Positions 1 through 6,792 of a stretch of 40,236 nucleotides of DNA are shown piece after piece. The DNA is from a virus: the IMG/VR virus record IMGVR_UViG_3300042521_000904, positions 1-40,236 of that record; one strand, written 5' to 3'. Both the position numbers and the translations under genes were made by a program. The notes under the pieces are model-generated. The model did no database searches, was not told where the DNA came from, and saw only the letters and a list, made by a program, of their open reading frames with translations. Numbering within the stretch: position 1 is the stretch's first letter; the number at the start of each line of letters is the position of its first letter.

Positions 1-64
1 TCTTTGTTCCAGCCTTTGGAGTTGCACTCGCATGGCTGTCAAGAATTCGATACTTTACTGGCAT
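1..64 (-). CDS. small basic protein, partial (left-end copy)
   Basis: This is the first 21 codons of a small basic protein cut by the window edge. It starts at the ATG at 64, reads MPVKYRILDSHASATPKAG, and has an AGGAGAAT ribosome-binding site just upstream. It is the second version of the complete 45-residue gene at 38918-39055. The two agree until the last few codons before the edge, where the sequences diverge. It follows the capsid and decoration genes and lies just beyond a strong terminator. Function unknown; the full version is very rich in Lys and Ser. Confidence 0.6.
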   Translation of the reverse strand, partial: MPVKYRILDSHASATPKAGTK

Positions 65-78
65 GATTCTCCTTCAAG

Positions 79-110
79 AAAAGGGGAGTGGAGTGTGGCC
101 TCCACCCCCC
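79..110 (-). terminator. rho-independent terminator after the decoration gene (left copy)
   Basis: Read on the minus strand, arm 110-100 pairs with arm 93-83 over 11 bp (one G-T wobble) around a GCCACA loop, followed by TTTT at 82-79. It lies between the decoration-like gene and the next small gene. A terminator directly after the capsid region recalls the late terminator after gene 10 in T7-like phages. The duplicate at 39073-39104 keeps the fold despite base changes. Confidence 0.85.
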
Positions 111-122
111 GATTCAGATTAC

Positions 123-536
123 TTATGCTCGGTAAATGCTTACCGTGTTTGCTGCAGTGAATACTGCAACGAACGACGCTGACGATGCTGCTGCAACGGT
201 TGCTGAACCCACAAGGGTCACTCCCGAAGCACCTGCTGTCAATGTAATTGCATGGGTTGAAGCAGCAAGGTTTACAACTGAGAATCGGAAACTTGAACCG
301 ACACCCTCATCTGTAAACGCTGCACCAAGTTCCGCACCAGTTGGGGTTGTCAACGCACGACCCGATGTTGGGGTCATGGTGTAAACAACCTGCGCTGCAC
401 CAGCAAGAGTTGCTGCTGACTGTGTTGTTCCAGCATCAGTAGCGGCAACAACAGTTACCTTCTCTTCTTTTGCTGCCCATGTTTCAAGACGCTTGCGTGT
501 TACAGCACCGTCTGTGTCATTTGCTAATAGTGGCAT
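123..536 (-). CDS. probable head decoration/stabilisation protein (left copy)
   Basis: This gene encodes a 137-residue protein rich in Ala, Thr and Val, read directly after the major capsid gene with a 26-bp gap and an AAAAGGAGAATGAA ribosome-binding site. The N-terminus (MPLLANDTDGAVTRKRLETW) is charged; the rest alternates small and hydrophobic residues as expected for a beta-sandwich. No family is firmly recognised. The capsid-adjacent position and size suggest a decoration or head-stabilising protein, which is inference from gene order. A diverged 140-residue version lies at 39117-39539, differing by a three-residue insertion (around AATFSV) and many substitutions. Confidence 0.7.
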   Translation of the reverse strand: MPLLANDTDGAVTRKRLETWAAKEEKVTVVAATDAGTTQSAATLAGAAQVVYTMTPTSGRALTTPTGAELGAAFTDEGVGSSFRFSVVNLAASTHAITLTAGASGVTLVGSATVAAASSASFVAVFTAANTVSIYRA

Positions 537-562
537 TTCATTCTCCTTTTAGGTTAGTTAAC

Positions 563-1501
563 TTAGGCGGTCTTTGCCGTGAGTTTGCCCTGCTTGGCAC
601 GGTTACGTACTGTCAGGTTGCCGTAGCACATGATGAGCGCATAGCGAGCATCGGTGTCTTCTGGCTTAATGAACTCAGTCTGCGAGAACCACTTGTTGGA
701 GTGACCAACCAAAGTGATGTACTTGCTGTTGAGGAAGTAGAACACGCCTGCGGTGCAGTGTACGTCGTACATTACAGGAGCAGCCTTGAACAACAGGTTC
801 TGGAATCCAGCATCTGCAGTCTTGGTGTCCGTGTAACGGAGGTTTGGCTGAAGCAATGCTTCGTACTTCTCAAACAACGTCTGGGTTGTCAACAAAGTGT
901 CTGGGTGGTCATTACCAACCGAAACGCTGTTGTATGCAGTTGACATTTGAGCAAGAGTCAAAGCAGTTGCGGTGTTCTCTTCATATGAACGCCAGAACTC
1001 GTTGCCTGAAGTTGCTGAGTTGATTCCACCAACGGTGTTGCCGGTCTCAACCAAGTTTCCAAGGCCGTTCCAGTCTTTTCCGCTGTTGCCAGTTCCATCA
1101 GCAAAGAACATCTGGTTGAAGGATTCACGCATGGACTCTTCAGCCTGCATAATCTTTGCTTCCAAAAGGTTGATGATTTCTTGTTCGCCGTTGTTCTTGG
1201 CTTCTTCGATACCGCTGATTGCGATAGAAGCAGCGTACTGCTTCCAGTCGTACTCAGCAGCCGAGATACCCTCTTGTGGGGTCAAGGCAAGCGAATCGTA
1301 ACCGCTGTATGAAGCAACAGTTGAGTTCTGACCGTAGATGAGTGGTTCGATAATCTTCGTACCGCCGTTAAGCATACGAATACGACCCTTGTCCATCAAG
1401 GTGTAGGTAAGTGGGCGGGCAGTAAATACGTTGTCGGTCAATTGTGAACGGTAGTTCGCAAGGGTTGTTGACAGAAGCGCATCAAAGTTGGCGTTAGCCA
1501 T
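563..1501 (-). CDS. major capsid protein (left, complete copy)
   Basis: The 312-residue product forms the capsid shell. It begins MANANFDALLSTTLANYRSQ and contains TDNVFTARPLTYTLMDKGRI and IEPLIYGQ, a pattern I associate with HK97-fold capsid proteins of podoviruses. The first third resembles an N-arm, a central helix-rich part (about residues 95-135) a spine helix, and the rest is beta-rich. An AAGGAGAAAAT ribosome-binding site precedes the ATG at 1501. It follows portal and scaffold, the standard head order. A second version missing its 5' end lies at 39566-40236. The versions differ most around residues 155-170, where this copy has GNEFWRSYEE and the other TYSYWQSKEE with two fewer residues. 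Confidence 0.9.
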   Translation of the reverse strand: MANANFDALLSTTLANYRSQLTDNVFTARPLTYTLMDKGRIRMLNGGTKIIEPLIYGQNSTVASYSGYDSLALTPQEGISAAEYDWKQYAASIAISGIEEAKNNGEQEIINLLEAKIMQAEESMRESFNQMFFADGTGNSGKDWNGLGNLVETGNTVGGINSATSGNEFWRSYEENTATALTLAQMSTAYNSVSVGNDHPDTLLTTQTLFEKYEALLQPNLRYTDTKTADAGFQNLLFKAAPVMYDVHCTAGVFYFLNSKYITLVGHSNKWFSQTEFIKPEDTDARYALIMCYGNLTVRNRAKQGKLTAKTA

Positions 1502-1526
1502 GATATTTTCTCCTTGGGTTTAAGCG

Positions 1527-2318
1527 TTAAGCGTTATGTTGCCGTTTTGCGGCTTCATACGCATCTCGCAATGATGTGATGGGTTTTGCTGATACATCGG
1601 CACTTGACGATGATGCTCCTGCATTCACAACAGATGCACTTCGCTTAGCCTGCGTAACCTGCTCAGTTTCTTGCGTCTTCTTCGCTCGAAGTTGACGAAT
1701 TGCCTGTGCGTCCTCGTAAATGCTGTCGAATTTCATTTGTTTGTAAACCGCTTCCAAATCGGTAGAACCAGTGGCCAAAGCCTTTGCTACTACTTCATCT
1801 GCATCAAAATCAGAACCGTATCGGCTCTGCAGCGTGGAAACAGTATTCTCCAACTCCTGCATGGCTCTCGCTTGTTCAAAAGCCTGCACTCGTTCTTCCA
1901 ACTGTTTGAATTGCTTTTCAACCGGGTCCATCAACAGTTCCTCTTCTGGAGAGATTGTCTGCTGTATACCGTAATGTTTTCCAAGCAGTTCCAAGGTTTC
2001 CTTTGGGTTACTTTGCAGGGCTTCCTGTAAAGCAGCACCAAATTGCACTTGTCGCCGTTGCTCACTGAGTTCCTGTGTCTTGCGGGTATAGTCCGCCTGA
2101 CGCTGGTATCCAGAAAGCGCCTCTTTGAGTGGCACCCTGACTTCTTCTCCACCAACGGATACGGAAACGTATTTGTCTCCGTACTCATCAACGGGAAGCA
2201 ATTCAATTTGCTCTTCAGTGAGGTTTTCAACTACATCTGAAACCTGTTCAACTTGTCCGTTGCTTTCTAACTCAGGGGCTGATTCGGTTACGACTTCATT
2301 GCTGATTGTATTGCTCAT
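1527..2318 (-). CDS. capsid scaffolding protein
   Basis: The 263-residue product is acidic and strongly helical, and lies between portal and major capsid genes as scaffolds do. Residues about 1-50 are acidic and low-complexity. A short ordered motif follows (YVSVSVGGEEVRVPLKEAL), then GYQRQADYTRKTQELSEQRR, a signature common in phage scaffolds. A long charged coiled-coil region (about residues 85-225) ends in a basic tail (SLRDAYEAAKRQHNA) that could contact the capsid protein. It would act as an assembly core lost on maturation. No protease gene is recognised in the window, so removal may not need proteolysis. Identification is from composition and position. Confidence 0.85.
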   Translation of the reverse strand: MSNTISNEVVTESAPELESNGQVEQVSDVVENLTEEQIELLPVDEYGDKYVSVSVGGEEVRVPLKEALSGYQRQADYTRKTQELSEQRRQVQFGAALQEALQSNPKETLELLGKHYGIQQTISPEEELLMDPVEKQFKQLEERVQAFEQARAMQELENTVSTLQSRYGSDFDADEVVAKALATGSTDLEAVYKQMKFDSIYEDAQAIRQLRAKKTQETEQVTQAKRSASVVNAGASSSSADVSAKPITSLRDAYEAAKRQHNA

Positions 2319-2362
2319 TGCTTGAGTCCTCCAAGGGTTGCTCTATAAGTAGTGATTTATCG

Positions 2363-4312
2363 TTACATCGATGGTGGCATCTGGCCACCACCTTGCATTT
2401 GTTGCATCAATTGCGCCAAAACTTCTGGTGGTAAACCAGCAAGTTCCGGTGGCAATCCTGGAGCACCACCTTGCGGTGGCATTCCAGCCTGACCACCACC
2501 AGCCATAAGTTGCGCTAACAACTCAGGTGGCAGTTGAGGCATTCCACCTTGCGGTGGCATACCTTGTGGTGGTAGACCTTGTGGCGGCATACCTGCAGGC
2601 ATTCCCTGCGGAGGCATTGGCATCATTTCTTGTGGTGGCATTTCAGGACCCATGTCATCTGGGCCACCTTGTGGTTCCTCGGCCCCTGGAGGGGGTGGAG
2701 GAGACTGCAAGAACATTGAAGGCTGTTTAACACCAAAACCGTATTGCAAAACGTACTGTGCAAGTTTTTCAATATTAACAATACCCATTTGCAAGAATGG
2801 TGCCATTGCGTCCATAATCTGCATGGCAGATTGACGACGGAACGATTCGTTTACTGGTTGTGTTGAACCACCTTCAACTTCAAAGTCAAACTCACCCTGA
2901 ATGTAATCACGGTCAAAGTTCAGCCATGCTGTCTTTTCGCCAGAACCAAGAATGCGTACAGACTGTTCACCTGTCATGTACTGCTGTGCCAGCATTACAA
3001 GTCTGCGTCCACAATCTGCGATACAGCGTTCGATAACTGCAAGTTTTTCAGATGCTCTCGCATTAGCAGCATCCTGCACGATTCCAGCCTCTGTGGCTGT
3101 ACGACGAATCTCTGGCAACCCACCACGCATGTATTCTGAAACACCAGATACACGGTCGATGTCTTGTGAAATCAAGTCTGATTGGTTGTAGAACTCTGGT
3201 GGACTAATAACTGCCGGCATCGGAACAATTGCATTTGCAAGTCCATCTTCAGAAATTACAGGAACCATTACGTTGTCTTCGTCTGACTCAAGAGCAGAAC
3301 GACCATCTGCATCAAATGCAGATTCACGATACAACCACTTGCGTGAGAATCGCTTGCGATGATTCATCATCTGGGTACGAGTCTGGTTGAGTTCCATTTG
3401 CAATGGCTCAATTGCTTCAAGTTCACCCATTGGGTAGAAGTTGTCTGGAATGTCATAGTTGCGAAGCATGACAAACGGATGACCGAAGGCAAAAGGTATC
3501 TTTGTTGGAGAAACAAGGAACTTGTCTCCACCATCACAGAACACAGAAATAGTGTCTCTGTCAATGTCGTAGTATTCCCAGATTTCTACATAAGAGTCAT
3601 CTGGGTTGTCTCCTCGTCGTGGACGCAGATTTCCACGCCAGTCGTCAACACTCCACTTGGAGTAATGCGATGGAGATGCTTCTTGTCGTGCTGATGCGTT
3701 GTAACGCTTGTCTTTCTTGACATCTTTTAATGGACGACGAATTCGTTGTGCAATCCATTTGATGTCCGACATTGATGTTGCGTCAGCATCTACAAAGATA
3801 TCAAAACAAGATATTCTTTCTACGAATGGCCTGTCTTCTGTGATAATCAATTCAGATTCTGTAATTGATTCTGGCGTAGCCAAATCATCAGCGCTATCAT
3901 AGTTCTCTTGCTTTTCGACAAAACGATAACCAGTCTTCATCCAACCGTGACCAACAATCAACATGTCTTTTACTGCACGACGGAATTCACGCTGACACTC
4001 AAAGTGTCTCCACCAGTAGTTTACAATCTCTTCAGTAATGATTGCTTTTGGTGCATCATCTGACCTTCGTGCATTAACAACAATCTTTGGATAGTTAACA
4101 GAAACACTTGGTGCAATTACGTTAATTGTTGCAAATGCCATGTTGATAAGCAAACGGTCTTCTGGCATTTGTGTTTTGTAGTGACGACCACGGTACATGT
4201 CGACCATTCTTGCCCAAAGGTCGTCGTATCGTTCCTCACGCCTCCAACGGCGTGACTGTTCAATCTTGCCACGATACTTCGTGATTAACTCTTGGTTGGA
4301 AATCCTAGCCAT
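2363..4312 (-). CDS. portal protein
   Basis: The 649-residue product is the DNA-entry portal of the head. The N-terminal 130 residues (WARMVDMYRGRHYKT, LLINMAFATINVIAPSVSVN, DMLIVGHGWMKTGYRF) are typical of podovirus-type portals. A central stem/wing region includes WEYYDID and PMGELEAIEPLQMELNQTRT, then SGVSEYMRGG. The last 110 residues are low-complexity Pro-Gln-Gly-Met with repeated PPQGMP-type units, unusual for a portal core and probably a flexible tail. Its ATG overlaps the stop of the preceding membrane-protein gene by one base. Scaffold follows after 44 bp. Length fits podovirus portals. Confidence 0.92.
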   Translation of the reverse strand: MARISNQELITKYRGKIEQSRRWRREERYDDLWARMVDMYRGRHYKTQMPEDRLLINMAFATINVIAPSVSVNYPKIVVNARRSDDAPKAIITEEIVNYWWRHFECQREFRRAVKDMLIVGHGWMKTGYRFVEKQENYDSADDLATPESITESELIITEDRPFVERISCFDIFVDADATSMSDIKWIAQRIRRPLKDVKKDKRYNASARQEASPSHYSKWSVDDWRGNLRPRRGDNPDDSYVEIWEYYDIDRDTISVFCDGGDKFLVSPTKIPFAFGHPFVMLRNYDIPDNFYPMGELEAIEPLQMELNQTRTQMMNHRKRFSRKWLYRESAFDADGRSALESDEDNVMVPVISEDGLANAIVPMPAVISPPEFYNQSDLISQDIDRVSGVSEYMRGGLPEIRRTATEAGIVQDAANARASEKLAVIERCIADCGRRLVMLAQQYMTGEQSVRILGSGEKTAWLNFDRDYIQGEFDFEVEGGSTQPVNESFRRQSAMQIMDAMAPFLQMGIVNIEKLAQYVLQYGFGVKQPSMFLQSPPPPPGAEEPQGGPDDMGPEMPPQEMMPMPPQGMPAGMPPQGLPPQGMPPQGGMPQLPPELLAQLMAGGGQAGMPPQGGAPGLPPELAGLPPEVLAQLMQQMQGGGQMPPSM

Positions 4313-4512
4313 TAGTCCTCTTTCCTACCTTCGTGCCAACCGATGTGTTGGTCAAGTTTGCTTCCGATTTTGTCGACTTTAATTCCCACAAGTTTGAGCA
4401 GGTCCCTGCCCTCCGCATGTTGCTCCGTATTTTCCCGTCTGAGTTTTTGTAGTACCACCACGACTGGTCCTGTGATGACCGCCACGACGATAGGAACCCA
4501 GACTGCATCCAT
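4312..4512 (-). CDS. small membrane protein with coiled tail
   Basis: This gene encodes 66 residues: MDAVWVPIVVAVITGPVVVV gives one N-terminal membrane helix, followed by a charged helical tail containing LVGIKVDKIGSKLDQHIGWH. The ATG at 4512 follows the stop of the zinc-ribbon gene by one base and has an AGGTGG ribosome-binding site; its own stop shares a base with the portal start. Similar one-helix phage proteins occur in lysis or head modules as spanin-like or holin-accessory proteins. The position between terminase and portal does not decide which. Real by tight coupling, function unknown. Confidence 0.7.
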   Translation of the reverse strand: MDAVWVPIVVAVITGPVVVVLQKLRRENTEQHAEGRDLLKLVGIKVDKIGSKLDQHIGWHEGRKED

Positions 4513-4513
4513 G

Positions 4514-4741
4514 TCACACCCACCTGCTTCCGACAGGTTCGGCTTTAATGCCGGCTTCAGCCGCTAGACGCTCTTGTTCTTTCGCACGTTCACGAACCGT
4601 TGGTCCGTGGAAATCCTCTTTGCCGTAGGTAAATCCAAGATTGATGCTACGAATGTGGCATTTGAAGCAAATTGAACCACGACGGGGTAGTTCGTCATCA
4701 ATAAAGGTCGAAAGACATTCTAAACAGCGATATTCGTTCAT
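4514..4741 (-). CDS. zinc-ribbon microprotein
   Basis: This gene encodes 75 residues starting MNEYRCLECLSTF. Two CxxC pairs (CLEC and CFKC, about 20 residues apart) form a zinc ribbon; the C-terminal half is a charged helix (RERAKEQERLAAEAG). It lies between the large terminase and a membrane protein, 18 bp after the terminase stop. Zinc-ribbon microproteins recur along this late arm (8867-9058, 11028-11165). The role is unknown; nucleic-acid or protein binding is plausible from the fold. Confidence 0.7.
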   Translation of the reverse strand: MNEYRCLECLSTFIDDELPRRGSICFKCHIRSINLGFTYGKEDFHGPTVRERAKEQERLAAEAGIKAEPVGSRWV

Positions 4742-4759
4742 AACTATATGCCAAACTCG

Positions 4760-6346
4760 TTACTCTCGTGCATTAAAAGCGCCAATGAAGGTTTCTTTTT
4801 CTTTTACTGGCTGGATAAGGAATCTTTCCCACCAGTTTAATGTGTTTTTGACAGGAGACAAATCATGCCTGTATTCTGGCAACCAAACATATTTCAACAT
4901 TTGATTGGTAATAGCAAGGGACATTACACGGTCATCATGTGGACTCCCGTGCATTTTTCCGTTTGCCTCACGAACAAATGTTCTTAATTCCCCAATTGTT
5001 TTATGGTCGTAGAGACTTATTGAAGTATCTCTGATTGCAGCATTCAATTCGTCAATTGCCAATGGTTTGGATACCGAAGTCGTTCTCCAACCCATTGTCT
5101 CCGTAATCGATGGATTACGTTGACCAAGTTTCCTTGACCTGTAAATGTTTTTATACCCAGACCTCTGCAAACCTTTAAGGGTTGTCAAACCGTGGTTGTT
5201 TGACTCTACCCCAACCAGGGCGTAATTATAAAAAAATCCTATTGCGTTTAACACATGTTCGCCAAAGATGTCTGCATCCACATGTCCGTGCCAATGCGCC
5301 ACAACGAGTCCCGTGTTTGCCGAAATTACATGTGCAGAACTGTAGTCACCATGCCCAAGTCCTTCTGCAACGTCAGCACCTACGACATAAACTTCGTTGA
5401 TGGTAGGAAAGTCCCATATTGCAAACTCACCACCATCATTGATAAATGAGTAAACATTTTTTCCGTAGCCGGCTTTTAGATAACCTCTGTCGGGTTCAAT
5501 TGGTTCAATTTCCCTGATGGCTTCCAGGTCAAAGACTGGGCGACCAGAACGGATAAATGCTTCTTCTGGGTCTGAAGGATATTCCTGAGCCAACTGCCAG
5601 TCAGGCAAGTCACGCTTCTTGGCTTCATACCAAGCGTCATCTCGGTCTCCAGCAGACCAAGGAAAGAATACGCCCTGGAATCGATTTGTTCCAGTTTGTG
5701 AACCCACCCACAACGTGTGGAAGATATTGCCCTCACCGTTGGCTGTGCTCAAACAGATAACACGACCGCCCACGTCGGCAATTGGTTCAATAGAAGCCCA
5801 GGCTTCGTCAGGGTTGGGCAAGAACGCCATTTCGTCAATGACCACACGGTATACCGCTTCACCACGAGCAGGGTCGTTGCCTGATGGCAAAGACTCCAAA
5901 GAGGAGTCGTTTGCAAACACCATCTTCAGTTGGTTGTCAGATAACAGGTCTGGACCACGAAGTCTCATCCAGGTCGGCAACATCTTGTAGCCGTACTTGG
6001 TTTTTTGCAACAACTTGGATGCTTCACGCTCTGTGCGTGAGAGCATTACCGTAAAGCGGTCAGGCCAAAAAAATGTCTCCCAGAATGTGAATGCAGCAGC
6101 AAGCGTGGAGAATCCAATCTGGCGGGCTTTAAGCACAATGCTGTATCGTGCATCAATCCACACACGGACAGTTTCCTCTTGCGCTTCACGCAAAGCAAAC
6201 TTGATACGGCCACGCTCAGGATGTCGAATGGTCCAATAAGTAGAACAAAAATGCGAAAATGCAGCCACCAATTCCTCGGTGGTTGCACCTTCTGCACCTT
6301 TGCACTTACGCCATTCCTTCTCGTTGAGAAGGTCGGTAAGTTCCAT
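4760..6346 (-). CDS. terL: terminase large subunit
   Basis: The 528-residue product is the packaging ATPase and nuclease. A deviant Walker A (LKARQIGFST, about residues 72-81), Walker B (VVIDEMAF, about 168-175) and coupling motif (CLSTANGEGN) make up the ATPase. The nuclease half shows VVGADVAEGLGHGDYS with the first metal-binding Asp, then VGVESNNHG, and HDDRVMSLAI near the C-terminus. All catalytic parts look intact and the length is normal. Its start overlaps the stop of the holin-like gene by one base. The small subunit lies far upstream at 11605, separated by tail and lysis genes, which is unusual spacing but on the same strand. Confidence 0.95.
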   Translation of the reverse strand: MELTDLLNEKEWRKCKGAEGATTEELVAAFSHFCSTYWTIRHPERGRIKFALREAQEETVRVWIDARYSIVLKARQIGFSTLAAAFTFWETFFWPDRFTVMLSRTEREASKLLQKTKYGYKMLPTWMRLRGPDLLSDNQLKMVFANDSSLESLPSGNDPARGEAVYRVVIDEMAFLPNPDEAWASIEPIADVGGRVICLSTANGEGNIFHTLWVGSQTGTNRFQGVFFPWSAGDRDDAWYEAKKRDLPDWQLAQEYPSDPEEAFIRSGRPVFDLEAIREIEPIEPDRGYLKAGYGKNVYSFINDGGEFAIWDFPTINEVYVVGADVAEGLGHGDYSSAHVISANTGLVVAHWHGHVDADIFGEHVLNAIGFFYNYALVGVESNNHGLTTLKGLQRSGYKNIYRSRKLGQRNPSITETMGWRTTSVSKPLAIDELNAAIRDTSISLYDHKTIGELRTFVREANGKMHGSPHDDRVMSLAITNQMLKYVWLPEYRHDLSPVKNTLNWWERFLIQPVKEKETFIGAFNARE

Positions 6347-6615
6347 TAGATTTTCTTAGGGGCTGCTTTCTTGGCTGCAATCTTCTTTGGGCTTGCACCA
6401 AAGGCTGCATCAATTTCATCCTTGGTCAATACACCGTCGATGCTTGCCTTGGCAAGACCTTCAGCAACCTTGAAAATTGAAACTGCACCAGCAATCAACG
6501 CTGACTTCCAGACTTCCAAGTCGGGGGCAATAACAGCAGCACCAGTGACAACGCCAAGGGCGTTGGTCAAAAACAGCGCAACAATACGGCCAGCAATATC
6601 TTTTGCCTTATTCAT
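6346..6615 (-). CDS. holin-like membrane protein
   Basis: This gene encodes 89 residues from the ATG at 6615, chosen because AAGGAG lies four bases upstream; an adjacent ATG at 6618 and a GTG at 6636 are worse. Residues about 8-28 (IVALFLTNALGVVTGAAVIA) and 33-50 (WKSALIAGAVSIFKVAEG) form two membrane helices, followed by a Lys/Ala-rich basic tail (KKIAAKKAAPKKI). Size, topology and basic tail match phage holins, which form the membrane lesion for lysis. It immediately precedes the large terminase gene and follows another two-helix microprotein. No close family can be named. Confidence 0.65.
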   Translation of the reverse strand: MNKAKDIAGRIVALFLTNALGVVTGAAVIAPDLEVWKSALIAGAVSIFKVAEGLAKASIDGVLTKDEIDAAFGASPKKIAAKKAAPKKI

Positions 6616-6775
6616 CATTCTCCTTGAAGTAAACACCGAGTAGGTGTATGAGTATTGCGATAAAGGTAATTCCCCAACCCAATGTCTTAGTTTGACCAGA
6701 CAACGTAATAAGCACCATTCCAGTGCCGGCTAGTGTCCAAGTCAATGCATGGATTTCGGAAAGAATCTTCTTCAC
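6608..6775 (-). CDS. two-helix membrane microprotein, possible second holin or antiholin
   Basis: This gene encodes 55 residues from a GTG at 6775. It begins MKKILSEIHALTWTLAGTG and has two hydrophobic segments (about residues 10-26 and 34-50), ending FKENDE. Its last codons contain the ribosome-binding site of the holin-like gene, overlapping it by 8 bp, so the two are translationally coupled. Paired small membrane proteins just before the terminase suggest a holin/antiholin pair, but that is inference. The start lacks a clear ribosome-binding site. The intact frame, tight coupling and membrane pattern support the gene. Confidence 0.6.
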   Translation of the reverse strand: MKKILSEIHALTWTLAGTGMVLITLSGQTKTLGWGITFIAILIHLLGVYFKENDE

Positions 6776-6792
6776 ACCATTAGGTGCATTCG

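Noticed and set aside
3359-3694. Plus-strand frame of 111 codons across the portal gene
   Set aside because: Opposite-strand shadow of a well-supported portal protein with no start signal.
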